From positions 1 through 64,000 of the forward strand of contig NZ_MAFQ01000021.1 in the NCBI RefSeq assembly GCF_002013895.1: a DNA stretch of 64,000 nucleotides. The letters are read 5' to 3'. The notes under the pieces were generated by a model. That model did no database searches and was not told the origin of the DNA. It saw nothing but the letters and a program-made list of their open reading frames with translations. Below, one piece after another: positions 24,428-33,837 of this stretch (the first letter of the stretch is position 1; every line of letters begins with the position of its first letter). This stretch comes from Mycobacteroides franklinii. GTDB taxonomy: Bacteria > Actinomycetota > Actinomycetes > Mycobacteriales > Mycobacteriaceae. Made by a program: the position numbers and the translations under genes.

Positions 24428-25285
24428 GTGTCTGTTTTTGTCGACGTCGTCCCCGGCCAGTCACCGGCCCCGGAAGCCGCCTCGCGCCCATCGCAATGGC
24501 GCCTCCGCCTGACCCGCGCCGCCCTGCCGCTGCTGTCGGTGATCGTGTTCATCGGAATATGGCAGCTGGCCGCGGCCAGCGGAATCTGGAACCAAACCTT
24601 TGTGCCGTATCCGAGCAGCGTGTGGCACGCCTTCATCGAGGTATCCACCAACCACGACGGCGTGCATGGGTACGGCGGCTACCTGTTGGCCGAACATCTG
24701 TATATGACGTTGCGCCGCTTGCTGTTCGGCGTCCTCATCGGTGTGACGGCCGGGGTGCTGCTTGGCCTGTTGATGGGATCGGTCGGGTGGGTGCGCAGCG
24801 TCCTGGAACCCTGGCTGACTTTCGTGCGCACACTGCCGCCACTGGCGTATTTCTTCCTGCTGGTGATCTGGCTGGGTATCGACGAGGCCCCCAAGATCAC
24901 CCTGCTCGCGCTGGCGGCACTGCCGCCGGCGGCCGTCGCCACCACGGCAGCGGTGGTCGCGGCCCCCGTGGGCCTGGTGGAGGCGGCCCGCGCACTGGGT
25001 GCCTCGCGATGGCAGGTGACCCGCGACGTGGTGATCCCCGCAGCACTGCCCGAGACGTTCACCGGGGTGCGGCTCGCGGTCGGTATGGCTTATTCGTCGG
25101 TGGTCGCCGCGGAACTGTTCAACGGCATTCCCGGTATCGGTGGCCTGGTGAAGGACGCCAGTAACTACAACAACACGCCCGTGGTGCTGGTCGGGATCTT
25201 CTCGATAGGGATCTCAGGCCTGGTGCTCGACGCCGCCCTGCGCGCTGTCGAGCGCCGGGCGGTGCCGTGGCGGGGGAAGATATGA
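24428..25285 (+). CDS. ABC transporter permease, nitrate/sulfonate/taurine type
   Basis: Inner-membrane permease of an importer in the SsuC/TauC/NrtB family. It has about six hydrophobic helices (LPLLSVIVFIGIWQLA, LFGVLIGVTAGVLLGLLMG, LPPLAYFFLLVIWLGI) and the cytoplasmic EAA loop (VEAARALGASRWQVTRDVVIPAALPETFTGVRLAVGMAY) that contacts the ATPase. The GTG at 24428 is unsupported by a ribosome-binding site. It begins a three-gene operon and overlaps the binding-protein gene (ATGA). The substrate is most likely a sulfonate, taurine or related oxyanion. Confidence 0.85.
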   Translation: MSVFVDVVPGQSPAPEAASRPSQWRLRLTRAALPLLSVIVFIGIWQLAAASGIWNQTFVPYPSSVWHAFIEVSTNHDGVHGYGGYLLAEHLYMTLRRLLFGVLIGVTAGVLLGLLMGSVGWVRSVLEPWLTFVRTLPPLAYFFLLVIWLGIDEAPKITLLALAALPPAAVATTAAVVAAPVGLVEAARALGASRWQVTRDVVIPAALPETFTGVRLAVGMAYSSVVAAELFNGIPGIGGLVKDASNYNNTPVVLVGIFSIGISGLVLDAALRAVERRAVPWRGKI

Positions 25286-26310
25286 GGCCGGGCCACCTCG
25301 CGGCCACGCTCGCGGTGGCGATGGCGGCGTTGTCGGGGTGCGCGATCGATCACTCCGGTCTGGACAGCAGCAAGCCGACCATTCGGGTCGGTTACCAGAA
25401 CTTCCCCAGCGGGGACCTCGTGGTCAAGCAAAACCGTTGGCTGGAAACGGCGTTGCCCGACTACAACATCAAATGGACACGGTTCGACTCGGGCGCCGAT
25501 ATCAACACCGCCTTCATCGCCAGGGAACTCGATTTCGGGGCGCTGGGATCGAGCCCCTTCGCGAGGGGGCTCTCCGCGCCCTTGAACATTCCGTACCGGG
25601 TGGCCTTCGTCCTTGACGTCGCCGGTGACAACGAGGCGTTGGTGGCCAGCAATCGCAGCGGCGTAACCACGATTGCCGGTCTCAAGGGCAGGCGCGTCGG
25701 AACTCCGTTCGCCTCCACCGCGCACTACAGCCTGCTGTCCGCGCTCGCTCAGAACGGATTGTCGGCGAACGATGTTCGGCTCGTGGATCTGCAACCGCAG
25801 GCCGCGTTGGCCGCGTTCGACCGCGGAGACGTGGATGCCGTCTATACCTGGTTACCCACGGTTGACCAGGTCCGTAAGAACGGCAGAGATCTGATCACCA
25901 GCCGACAGCTGGCCGTCGACGGCAGGCCAACCCTGGACCTCGCGGTGGTGTCCAATGCGTTCGCGGACGCCCATCCCGAGGTGGTGGAGGTGTGGCGCAG
26001 GCAGCAAGCGCGCGCGCTGAACCTCATCCACGACGATCCGAGCGCGGCCGCCAAGTCGATAGGCGCCGAGAATGGTCTCACCCCGCCGGAGGTCGCCGAT
26101 CAGCTCAAGCAGGGGATCTACCTGAGTCCGGCCGAGATCGCCTCGGCGAAATGGCTTGGTGAGCAGGGTAAGCCAGGACATATCGCGGTCGATCTGCAGA
26201 GCGCTTCGCAGTTCCTGGCCGATCAGAAACAGATCCCGGCCGCGGCGCCGCTTTCGACGTTCGAGAATGCTGTCTACACGAAGGGCTTGCCCGATGTCAT
26301 TGGTCGATGA
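25282..26310 (+). CDS. ABC transporter substrate-binding lipoprotein, sulfonate type
   Basis: Solute-binding protein of the SsuA/TauA family, anchored outside the membrane through a lipobox LSGC (Cys20). The first mature part (IRVGYQNFPSGDLVVKQNRWLE) is typical of these oxyanion-binding proteins. The two-lobe pattern continues with LDFGALGSSPFARGL, GRRVGTPFASTAHYSLLSAL and VDAVYTWLPTVDQVRKNG. ATG 25282 overlaps the permease stop, giving 342 residues. It overlaps the ATPase gene by 17 bases. Confidence 0.86.
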   Translation: MRPGHLAATLAVAMAALSGCAIDHSGLDSSKPTIRVGYQNFPSGDLVVKQNRWLETALPDYNIKWTRFDSGADINTAFIARELDFGALGSSPFARGLSAPLNIPYRVAFVLDVAGDNEALVASNRSGVTTIAGLKGRRVGTPFASTAHYSLLSALAQNGLSANDVRLVDLQPQAALAAFDRGDVDAVYTWLPTVDQVRKNGRDLITSRQLAVDGRPTLDLAVVSNAFADAHPEVVEVWRRQQARALNLIHDDPSAAAKSIGAENGLTPPEVADQLKQGIYLSPAEIASAKWLGEQGKPGHIAVDLQSASQFLADQKQIPAAAPLSTFENAVYTKGLPDVIGR

Positions 26311-27103
26311 TGTGAAAACTGCTGTCCAGGAACGAGATACCGGATCGATTCGGATCAGTGGCGTCACCCACAGTTACGGTAGCGGTGCGGCCAGGACGAC
26401 GGCGCTGGGCCCGGTGGACCTGACCGTCGAGCCGGGGACCTTCCTGGTTCTGGTGGGGGCCTCCGGATGCGGCAAGAGCACCCTGTTGCGGCTGCTGGCG
26501 GGATTCGAATCACCGAGCGAAGGGGCCGTGCGGGTGGCCGGTGGAGCGCCGACGCCGGGCATTACGTCAGGGGTTGTGTTCCAGCAGCCACGGCTGTTTC
26601 CATGGCGCACGGTGGGAGGCAACGTCGAGCTCGCCCTGAAATATGCGAAGGTGCCGCGCGAACGGTGGGCGCAACGTCGAGACCAATTGCTTGCCCGTGT
26701 CGGATTGGAAGGCACTGCGGACCGCCGCATTTGGGAGATCAGTGGCGGTCAACAGCAGCGGGTGGCAATCGCTCGGGCACTCGCCGCCGAAACCCCGCTG
26801 TTTCTCCTGGATGAGCCGTTCGCGGCGCTCGACGCGCTCACCCGTGAGCGTCTGCAGGAAGATGTCCGTCAGGTCAGCGCCGAGTCGGGTCGCACCACCG
26901 TGTTCGTCACACACAGCGCGGACGAAGCCGCCTTTCTCGGGTCGCGCATCGTGGTGCTGACTCGTCGCCCCGGCCAGGTGGCATTGGATATCCCGGTGGA
27001 GCTCCCCAGGACCGGCATCGACCCCGATGATCTACGCCGTTCTCCCGAATATGCCGAACTGCGTACCGAGGTGGGCCGAGCGGTGAAAGCCGCGGCCGCC
27101 TAG
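26294..27103 (+). CDS. ABC transporter ATP-binding protein, sulfonate type
   Basis: ATPase of the importer, SsuB/TauB-like. Walker A is GASGCGKST, the Q loop VVFQQPRLFPWRTV, the signature ISGGQQQRVAIARAL, Walker B LFLLDEPFAALD, and the switch His in VFVTHSADEA. Start ATG 26294 (MSLVDDVK) lies inside the end of the binding-protein gene; the protein is 269 residues. It overlaps the convergent ankyrin gene by four bases, so the operon ends here. Confidence 0.9.
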   Translation: MSLVDDVKTAVQERDTGSIRISGVTHSYGSGAARTTALGPVDLTVEPGTFLVLVGASGCGKSTLLRLLAGFESPSEGAVRVAGGAPTPGITSGVVFQQPRLFPWRTVGGNVELALKYAKVPRERWAQRRDQLLARVGLEGTADRRIWEISGGQQQRVAIARALAAETPLFLLDEPFAALDALTRERLQEDVRQVSAESGRTTVFVTHSADEAAFLGSRIVVLTRRPGQVALDIPVELPRTGIDPDDLRRSPEYAELRTEVGRAVKAAAA

Positions 27104-28326
27104 CTCTTGTGCGGATGCGCCCGCAGCAGCGCGGCGGCCTCGGTTTGATAGGCATGCTCTGCCCACCCCAGTGGTGTCGACCCGAAGCGGGTGTCGGTGA
27201 TCGAGGGATCGGCTCCGGCCTCCAGCAATCGGCGGATCAGCGCCAGATCGCCCGCCCAGGCCGCCTCGTGCAGCGGTGTCGCGCCGCCCCCGTCGCGGGC
27301 GTTGACGTCGGTGGGGAAGCAGTGGGGCACGAGAGTTGCTCCCGTGATGTCGATTCCGTGCCGGGCCAGTAGCTCCAGGCGATCGGAGAATCCATGGGCG
27401 GCCGCCCAATCGACCTGCCGGCGCCACATCTGCTCACGGGTCTCCATGGCCTCGCCGAGGCGGCGCTCCCAGGGACTCACGCCGGCATCGGCCAATCCGT
27501 GGGCGAACAGTAGTTTCAGATGTGAATCATCGGGGCGGAACATCCGGTTGTAGAGGGTCTGCTGATCCACCGGATGGGCACCGCGCTGCAGCAGCAGGGC
27601 GGCCAGCGCCCCGGCGAACGGGTGGCGGGGCTGGCGTCCCGGTCCCTGCTCTCCCTCGCCGAACACCCCCGTCAACGCGGTGAACGGGGTGGACATCCCG
27701 CACCACAGGTATCCCGAGTTGGGGTCGGCGCCGGCGTCCAGGAGCAGGCGGGCGGCGCTCAACGTGTCATCGACGGTGCGGCCCAACGGTGCGCGGCTGT
27801 AGCACAGGTACACCAGCGGAAACCATTGGTACGGACCGCCACTGGCCGTTGCCAGCGTCGGTTGCGCGGCCAGGTGCCGCGCGATCGCGGCGGGGTCGGT
27901 GGCGGTGGCTGCCGCCCACACGTGCCTGTCCACCAGCGTCGGATCCGCGGCGATGAGATCTGCCGCCGCCTGCCAGCGCGGCGGCTCATCGTCGTGGTCG
28001 TACCGCAGCGAGGAGAGGGCGCAAAACCGGTCGGCCGAATCGAGGTCGGTTTCGTTCACCGCGCTCGGATCGGTGCTCAGATCGGCCGCCAGCTTCAGAT
28101 AGTGCACAAGTGCCGGCCAGCCGGTGAATCCGTACCGGCGGGCCATCGTCAGCTGCGCATCGTGCAGCGCGAACCGCCCACTCGTCACAGCGATATCGGG
28201 GCGTGGGTGGTGTTGGCGCACCATGTCGACCGCGTCGGGATCCGCGGCGTGTACCGCGCGCTGCAGTCCACGTGCGTCATCGCGAATGCGATCAAGGGAC
28301 GGATTGGTGGGAAGGGTGCTGGCCAT
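27100..28326 (-). CDS. Ankyrin-repeat protein
   Basis: A 408-residue soluble protein with ankyrin repeats, most clearly near the C-terminus: GATPLHEAAWAGDLALIRRLLEAGADPSITD and FGSTPLGWAEHAYQTEAAALLRAH. Earlier degenerate repeats include AARLLLDAGADPNSG and LKLLFAHGLADAG. The N-terminal RYGFTGWPALVHYLKLAADL segment recurs in bacterial ankyrin proteins. No catalytic domain is visible; a protein-binding role is likely. GAGGAGG precedes ATG 28326. Confidence 0.8.
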   Translation of the reverse strand: MASTLPTNPSLDRIRDDARGLQRAVHAADPDAVDMVRQHHPRPDIAVTSGRFALHDAQLTMARRYGFTGWPALVHYLKLAADLSTDPSAVNETDLDSADRFCALSSLRYDHDDEPPRWQAAADLIAADPTLVDRHVWAAATATDPAAIARHLAAQPTLATASGGPYQWFPLVYLCYSRAPLGRTVDDTLSAARLLLDAGADPNSGYLWCGMSTPFTALTGVFGEGEQGPGRQPRHPFAGALAALLLQRGAHPVDQQTLYNRMFRPDDSHLKLLFAHGLADAGVSPWERRLGEAMETREQMWRRQVDWAAAHGFSDRLELLARHGIDITGATLVPHCFPTDVNARDGGGATPLHEAAWAGDLALIRRLLEAGADPSITDTRFGSTPLGWAEHAYQTEAAALLRAHPHKS

Positions 28327-28466
28327 GACGGCCTCCTCTCGTGAACCCGATGTTCCGCGAGGCCGGGCGAGAAGAGGTTGGTAACCAGTTCAAGGAAGGC
28401 AGGGAGGCTGAGCCTCTTCGGGCGGACACCGGGCGCTCCTGCACGCCCGGCGTCCACACTACTGCG

Positions 28467-29942
28467 CTAGAGGGTCGGGCGCCGGTGTGCCCACGGTTCG
28501 GTTGCTTCGAGCTGGGCGGCCAGCCGTATGAGCAGGGATTCGCCGCCGAGCGGGGCGACGAACTGCACACCGAGCGGCAGGCCCTTCGGGGTTTGATACA
28601 GCGGCAAGGAAATCGCCGGACGCCCAGTCAGATTCGCCAACTGGGTATAGGGAACCCAGCCGAGGTTGTCGTTGATCATGCTGTCGACGATGTTCGCGTA
28701 TTTGAGCACGCGGGCGGTCTTGGTGCGCAGCAGCAGATCTGACACGGCGGCCAGCGGTGCGGGGAGGTTGAACTCGCCGATACGCGGCGGAGACTTGGCG
28801 AGTGTCGGCGTGAGCAGCAGGTCGTAATCGCCGAAGAATGTCGCCATCTCGCGCACGTAATCGTGCCGGCGTTCCACGGCCGCAACATAATCGGGCCCGC
28901 TGGTGGTCCGCCCCAGTGCCGCGATGAGCAGCGTATCGCGCTCGAATCCCTCATCACCCGCGCCGGTCAGCTTCTTGGTGTGGTCCACCTCGTAGGCGGC
29001 ATGCACAAACCACGTCAACAGGAAGTCGCGAGCCAGCTGACCATCGTCATAGGGGGCGCTCACCTCTATCACCTCATGGCCCAGATGCGTCAGGAGGCGC
29101 ACGGCGGCCTCGACCGCGGCCACTGCGGCGGGATCGGGGTTGGGGGTGATGACGGTCGGGACGCGTACCCCGATCCGGAGCTTCCCGGGATCCCGGCCCA
29201 CCTGTGACGCGTACGAGTCCTTCGGTATCGCCGGCAAATACGGCGAGGTGGGCTCGGGTCCGGAGATGATGTCGAGCATGGCGGCCGTATCGCGGACGGT
29301 TCGCGAGACGGTGCCGTTGACCGCCGCGCCGTGCATGGGTTCACCGGCGGTCGGGCCCATGGGCGTAACACCGCGACCGGGCTTGAGCCCGACCAGACCG
29401 CAGCATCCCGCGGGGATACGGATCGACCCACCGCCATCGCTGGCGCCCGCGACGGGCACGATTCCGGCCGCGACGGCCGCAGCGGAGCCGCCCGAGGAGC
29501 CGCCCGGCGTGCGGCTCAGGTCCCACGGATTACGGCTCGCCCCAAACAGTTCCGGCTCGGTAACGCCCTTGGCCCCGAACTCGGGGGTGTTGGTCTTGCC
29601 GAAGATCACCAGGCCGGCGTCGAGCCAGCGCCGCACGATGGTGGAATGCTCCGCGGCGGGGAGCGTGGACAACGCCCGGCATCCCGCCGCTGTCGGGTGG
29701 CCCTGGTAGTCCTGGCCGAGATCCTTGATGAGAAACGGCACACCGGCGAACGGCCCGGTCAGCTCGCCCTCGACCTGCTGGTCGGCCTCGGGGATGGTTC
29801 GGACGATTGCGTTGACCTTGTTGTTGACCTCTACCGCGCGTGCGCGTGCGGCGGCGAGTAGCTCGGCCGGGGTGACCTGCTTGGTGGCGACCAGCTCGGC
29901 CAGGCCGGTGGCGTCGTATCGGGAGTAGTCGGAGAAATCCAC
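28467..29942 (-). CDS. Amidase, amidase-signature family
   Basis: Hydrolase of the amidase-signature family that converts amides to acids. The Ser-cisSer-Lys triad is visible as Lys73 (LIKDLGQD), Ser149 (PGGSSGG) and the nucleophile Ser173 (GGSIRIPAG), with the 24-residue spacing between the serines as in FAAH. At 491 residues it is of standard length. GTG 29942 follows a TAGGCT box ending six bases upstream, suggesting a leaderless transcript. The physiological substrate is not predictable, and specific M. tuberculosis orthology (AmiA-AmiD) was not assigned. Confidence 0.88.
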   Translation of the reverse strand: MDFSDYSRYDATGLAELVATKQVTPAELLAAARARAVEVNNKVNAIVRTIPEADQQVEGELTGPFAGVPFLIKDLGQDYQGHPTAAGCRALSTLPAAEHSTIVRRWLDAGLVIFGKTNTPEFGAKGVTEPELFGASRNPWDLSRTPGGSSGGSAAAVAAGIVPVAGASDGGGSIRIPAGCCGLVGLKPGRGVTPMGPTAGEPMHGAAVNGTVSRTVRDTAAMLDIISGPEPTSPYLPAIPKDSYASQVGRDPGKLRIGVRVPTVITPNPDPAAVAAVEAAVRLLTHLGHEVIEVSAPYDDGQLARDFLLTWFVHAAYEVDHTKKLTGAGDEGFERDTLLIAALGRTTSGPDYVAAVERRHDYVREMATFFGDYDLLLTPTLAKSPPRIGEFNLPAPLAAVSDLLLRTKTARVLKYANIVDSMINDNLGWVPYTQLANLTGRPAISLPLYQTPKGLPLGVQFVAPLGGESLLIRLAAQLEATEPWAHRRPTL

Positions 29943-29969
29943 CGGATCAGCCTATGCGGCCTCAGAGCG

Positions 29970-31214
29970 TCAGGCGTTGGCCTTTTTCAACACATCGTTG
30001 TAGATGGCGACGATCTTCTCGGTCTGTAGCGACTGTCGCGGCTCGTCGTGATGGGCGGCGACAACCTCAGTCATCTGCCGCAGCTTGCCGCGGTCATCGG
30101 CCAGGGCGCGGATGGCCTTCGCGATGGCCTCGACGGATTCGTTCTCGGTGACCAGGCCGCCGCCCTCGGGTACGGATTCACCCAGGATCTCGTCGCAGAA
30201 GATCACCGGAGTCGACATCGAGATCGCCTCCAGCAGAACCAATCCCTGCGTATCGAAACCGTATGAGGTGAACAGCAGCGCACTGCTGGCTCCCATCGCT
30301 GCCAGGCAGCTGTCCTGGCTGACCCGGCCACGCAGCCGGATCCGGTTGGAGGCTCCGTGTGAATCCACGTACTTCTTGATGGCGCCTTCGAGGTGCCCGT
30401 CACCGTAGATGTCCATGACGCAGTTCTTGACCTGCGTGGCCGCCTTCACGGCCTCCAGCACCCGCTTTTCGGGGGACAGGCGCCCGCACCAGATGAGCCG
30501 CAGCGGCTCGTCATCGGTGGGCTTGTCGTCCGCGGCTTCCCGGGCGATGTCGACGAGTTCGTCGTCGACACCGTTCGACACCACGGAAATGGGCCGACGC
30601 AGACCGCGATCGGTGAGAGCCTGCGCGAAATGCGTCGTCGGGGTGATCTCGTGGTCCACCGCCTGCGCCTGCGCCATCATCAGCTGCCACGCCCGCCGCG
30701 ACGCGGCGGATTCCTGCACCGTCGTCAGGTGGAAATCCTTGGGCAGGTGACGCTCCTGCATCTGGCTGAAGATCCAGGCCAGCAGCAGGGGGTTGGGGCT
30801 GGCCTTCTCGAAATACACGTCATAGCGGGTGTGCTTGGTCTGGACCACCGGGATGCCGTTGCGGCGCGCGGCCTCCACGCCGGCAATGCAGACGCCCAGG
30901 TCGCCCTGGCTGTGGATGATGTCGATGGGTCCGCGCGCACGCAGTTCCCGATCGATCAGCTCCCGGTTCGCGGCGCCCGGCCACACGAAGGTGAAGTCGT
31001 CGTGCTTGCCGAGCTTGCGCATGGCCTCGGCGACGAAGGGCACCGGCTTGACCTCCACGACATTCGGGTCGGGATCGACGGTATGCGCCAGGGGTGCGGT
31101 GAACACCGTCACCTTGTGTCCCAGCCGCTCCAGGCCGTGACGCTGCCGGGCCACCGAGATCTGCGCGCCACCCAGGCTCTCGGGGTGAAGATCGGTGAAC
31201 AGCGCTATATGCAT
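29970..31214 (-). CDS. GT4-family glycosyltransferase
   Basis: Retaining GT-B glycosyltransferase, 414 residues. It starts MHIALFTDLHPESLGGAQIS (sugar acceptor domain, Gly-rich loop). The nucleotide-sugar domain contains RLIWCGRLSPEKRVLEAV, IYGDGHLEGAIKKYV and the phosphate-binding Glu region LVLLEAISMSTPVIFCDE. GT4 enzymes in mycobacteria build mannose- and glucose-containing lipids, but donor and acceptor are unknown here. ATG 31214 was chosen because the Rossmann fold begins at once and ACAGG precedes it. It is divergent from pafA. Confidence 0.85.
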   Translation of the reverse strand: MHIALFTDLHPESLGGAQISVARQRHGLERLGHKVTVFTAPLAHTVDPDPNVVEVKPVPFVAEAMRKLGKHDDFTFVWPGAANRELIDRELRARGPIDIIHSQGDLGVCIAGVEAARRNGIPVVQTKHTRYDVYFEKASPNPLLLAWIFSQMQERHLPKDFHLTTVQESAASRRAWQLMMAQAQAVDHEITPTTHFAQALTDRGLRRPISVVSNGVDDELVDIAREAADDKPTDDEPLRLIWCGRLSPEKRVLEAVKAATQVKNCVMDIYGDGHLEGAIKKYVDSHGASNRIRLRGRVSQDSCLAAMGASSALLFTSYGFDTQGLVLLEAISMSTPVIFCDEILGESVPEGGGLVTENESVEAIAKAIRALADDRGKLRQMTEVVAAHHDEPRQSLQTEKIVAIYNDVLKKANA

Positions 31215-31367
31215 CGTCGAAACCTGTCGTTGTGTGCCAGTACGGCATGCGGAAACCCGGGCCCAACCCGTCCCGAACCGTATCGGATCGCCGCTGATGC
31301 TGCTGAGATACCCAGACAGAAGGTGTCGAGAATGCCCAGCCTCCCCGCTGCCGGTGGCCTCACCAAG

Positions 31368-31373
31368 TAGGCT
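31368..31373 (+). promoter_or_regulatory. -10 box of pafA (leaderless)
   Basis: TAGGCT ends seven bases before the GTG start of pafA, and there is no Shine-Dalgarno sequence; the spacing equals that of dop and pafB. Confidence 0.6.
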
Positions 31374-31380
31374 CGATGCT

Positions 31381-32739
31381 GTGCAACGTCGAATTATGGG
31401 TATCGAGACGGAGTTCGGCGTTACGTGCACATTCCATGGCCACCGACGACTGAGCCCGGATGAGGTCGCGCGTTACCTGTTCCGCCGCGTGGTGTCCTGG
31501 GGCCGCAGTTCCAACGTCTTCCTGCGTAACGGCGCCCGGCTCTACCTCGACGTGGGCAGCCATCCGGAGTACGCCACCGCCGAATGCGACAGTCTGGTGC
31601 AGCTGGTCACCCACGACCGCGCCGGCGAGCGCGTCCTGGAGGATCTGCTCATCGATGCCGAGCAGCGCCTGTCCGACGAGGGCATTGGCGGCGACATCTA
31701 TCTGTTCAAGAACAACACCGACTCCGCCGGCAACTCGTACGGCTGCCACGAGAACTACCTCATCGTGCGGGCGGGGGAGTTCTCCCGGATCTCCGATGTG
31801 CTGCTGCCCTTCCTGGTCACCCGCCAGCTGATCTGTGGCGCGGGCAAAGTGCTGCAAACCCCCAAAGCGGCGACCTTCTGCTTATCGCAACGCGCCGAAC
31901 ATATTTGGGAGGGCGTCTCCTCGGCAACCACCCGCAGCCGTCCCATCATCAACACCCGCGACGAACCGCATGCCGATGCCGAGAAGTACCGGCGTCTGCA
32001 CGTCATCGTCGGCGACTCCAACATGTCCGAGGCGACCACCATGCTCAAGGTGGGCACCGCGGCGCTGGTGTTGGAGATGATCGAAAGTGGCGTCGCGTTC
32101 CGTGACTTCTCCTTGGACAACCCGATCCGGGCGATCCGCGAGGTCAGTCACGACCTCACCGGGCGTCGCCCCGTCCGGCTTGCCGGGGGGCGTCAGGCCA
32201 GCGCGCTGGACATTCAGCGCGAGTACCACGCGCGCGCCGTCGAGCACCTGAACACCCGCGAACCCAACGAACAGGTCGAGCAGGTCGTCGAGCTGTGGGG
32301 CCGCACGCTCGATGCCGTTGAGAGCCAAGATTTCTCGAAGGTGGACACCGAGATCGACTGGGTGATCAAGCGCAAGCTGTTCCAGCGCTACCAGGACCGC
32401 TACAACATGGAGCTGTCCGACCCGAAGATCGCCCAACTGGACTTGGCCTATCACGACATCAAGCGCGGCCGGGGGGTGTTCGATCTGCTGCAGCGCAAGG
32501 GTCTGGCTGCCCGGGTCACCACCGACGAGGAGATCAAGGCCGCCGTCGACCAGCCCCCGCAGACCACTCGCGCCAAGCTGCGTGGTGACTTCATCACCGC
32601 GGCCCAGGAGGCCGGCCGTGATTTCACGGTCGACTGGGTGCACCTCAAGCTCAACGACCAGGCGCAGCGCACGGTGCTGTGCAAGGACCCGTTCCGGTCC
32701 GTCGACGAGCGGGTGGAACGCCTCATCGCCAGCATGTAG
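31381..32739 (+). CDS. pafA: Pup-protein ligase PafA
   Basis: Carboxylate-amine ligase that uses ATP to attach the C-terminal Glu of deamidated Pup to lysines of target proteins. It begins with GTG as VQRRIMGIETEFGVTCTFHG, almost identical to M. tuberculosis PafA; YLDVGSHPEYATAE, LFKNNTDSAGNSYGCHENYL and RPIINTRDEPHADAEKYRRLHVI form the ATP and Pup site shared with Dop. It is 452 residues, the usual length, and ends RLIASM. Longer in-frame starts upstream lack support. Confidence 0.97.
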   Translation: MQRRIMGIETEFGVTCTFHGHRRLSPDEVARYLFRRVVSWGRSSNVFLRNGARLYLDVGSHPEYATAECDSLVQLVTHDRAGERVLEDLLIDAEQRLSDEGIGGDIYLFKNNTDSAGNSYGCHENYLIVRAGEFSRISDVLLPFLVTRQLICGAGKVLQTPKAATFCLSQRAEHIWEGVSSATTRSRPIINTRDEPHADAEKYRRLHVIVGDSNMSEATTMLKVGTAALVLEMIESGVAFRDFSLDNPIRAIREVSHDLTGRRPVRLAGGRQASALDIQREYHARAVEHLNTREPNEQVEQVVELWGRTLDAVESQDFSKVDTEIDWVIKRKLFQRYQDRYNMELSDPKIAQLDLAYHDIKRGRGVFDLLQRKGLAARVTTDEEIKAAVDQPPQTTRAKLRGDFITAAQEAGRDFTVDWVHLKLNDQAQRTVLCKDPFRSVDERVERLIASM

Positions 32740-32862
32740 CGGCCGCTTTCCCGCGGCGTTTTTCGGCTTTGTCGAGATCTGCTTTTTGTCGGCGTCTACT
32801 CGTACTTTCGCGGCAAAACGTCGATCTCGATGACTGTCGGTGAGGCCGTGCAGCATGCACGC

Positions 32863-33750
32863 ATGGCAGAGGTGTTCATCGGTAGCGAGGCGGTGTCGAC
32901 AGGTCGGTTCAGCCGCCACGAGCTCCGGCGCTTTTACCGGCCCATTTTTCGCGGTGTCTACGTTCCAAAATCTGCGGAGGTGACCCTGCGGGACCGGACT
33001 GTGGCGGCATGGCTGGCGACCGGACGAAAGGGCGCGATCGCAGGGCTGGCGGCCTCGGCCCTGCACGGCGCCGGGTGGGTCGATCACGATGTGCCCATCG
33101 AATTGGTCGGCGTGACATCGCGGCCGCAGGACGGATTGATCACCAGGAATGAGCGCATCGACGCCGACGAGATCACCCGGATATCGGGGCTGCCGGTGAC
33201 GAACCGGGTGCGCACCGCCTTCGACCTGGGCCGCTACCAGCCCCGTGCCCGTGCCCTCGGGTGCCTGGATGCGCTGATGCGAAACCAGGTTTTCGCGTGT
33301 GACGCCGTGAATGTGCTCGCCGACCGCTATCCGAAGGTGCGCGGCGTGCGGCAACTGCGAGAACTGCTGCCATTGATCGATGCCGGCGCCCAATCTCCCC
33401 GAGAGAGCCTGATCCGTCTCGAGTTGCACGATGCCGGGCTGCCTCGTGCCCGGACCCAGGTTCCGGTGCTCGACGGATACACGCCCGTCGCGTTCCTGGA
33501 CATTGGCTGGCCGCGATATCGCGTGGCCGTCGAATACGACGGCGACCACCACCGCAAGGATCGCCGCCAATACGTCAGGGACCTGGCGCGGCTACGAATG
33601 CTCGAGGAGCGCGGCTGGATTGTCATCCGCGTGATCGCCGAGGAATCGCCCGACGCGTGGATCGCGCGGGTGGCGGCGGCGCTGCGCAGCCGGGGCTGCC
33701 GAATCGAGATCGACAAAATGCGGCGACCCACGCGGCCTTTCGCTGCATAA
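32863..33750 (+). CDS. DUF559/Vsr-like endonuclease-domain protein
   Basis: Mycobacterial protein with an N-terminal winged-helix-like region (RFSRHELRRFYRPIFRGVYVPK ... AAWLATGRKGAIAGLAASALHGA) and a C-terminal DUF559 domain (GWPRYRVAVEYDGDHHRKDRRQYVRDLARLRMLEERGWIVIRV), which has the fold of Vsr-type nucleases. The overall layout resembles AbiEi/transcriptional-regulator-like proteins. ATG 32863 (MAEVFIGSEA) matches family starts I recall; ATG 32830 is an alternative. It separates pafA from pafB. Nuclease activity is not demonstrated by sequence alone. Confidence 0.75.
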   Translation: MAEVFIGSEAVSTGRFSRHELRRFYRPIFRGVYVPKSAEVTLRDRTVAAWLATGRKGAIAGLAASALHGAGWVDHDVPIELVGVTSRPQDGLITRNERIDADEITRISGLPVTNRVRTAFDLGRYQPRARALGCLDALMRNQVFACDAVNVLADRYPKVRGVRQLRELLPLIDAGAQSPRESLIRLELHDAGLPRARTQVPVLDGYTPVAFLDIGWPRYRVAVEYDGDHHRKDRRQYVRDLARLRMLEERGWIVIRVIAEESPDAWIARVAAALRSRGCRIEIDKMRRPTRPFAA

Positions 33751-33824
33751 CGCGGATCTCGAAGCATCGAACAAACTTTCGCAACACCCCCTAAAGTGCT
33801 GGCAGGAAACACCCCACCGTCCTC

Positions 33825-33830
33825 TAAGCT
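33825..33830 (+). promoter_or_regulatory. -10 box of pafB (leaderless)
   Basis: TAAGCT ends seven bases before GTG 33838, with no Shine-Dalgarno sequence. It gives pafBC a promoter separate from pafA. Confidence 0.6.
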
Positions 33831-33837
33831 TTCCGCC

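Noticed and set aside
32845..32866. Palindromic GCATGC near the DUF559 gene start
   Set aside because: It is too short to be significant and has no partner or conserved context here.
31882..33570. A 562-codon open frame antisense to pafA and the DUF559 gene
   Set aside because: It spans two genes assigned on the other strand and shows no domain or ribosome-binding site.
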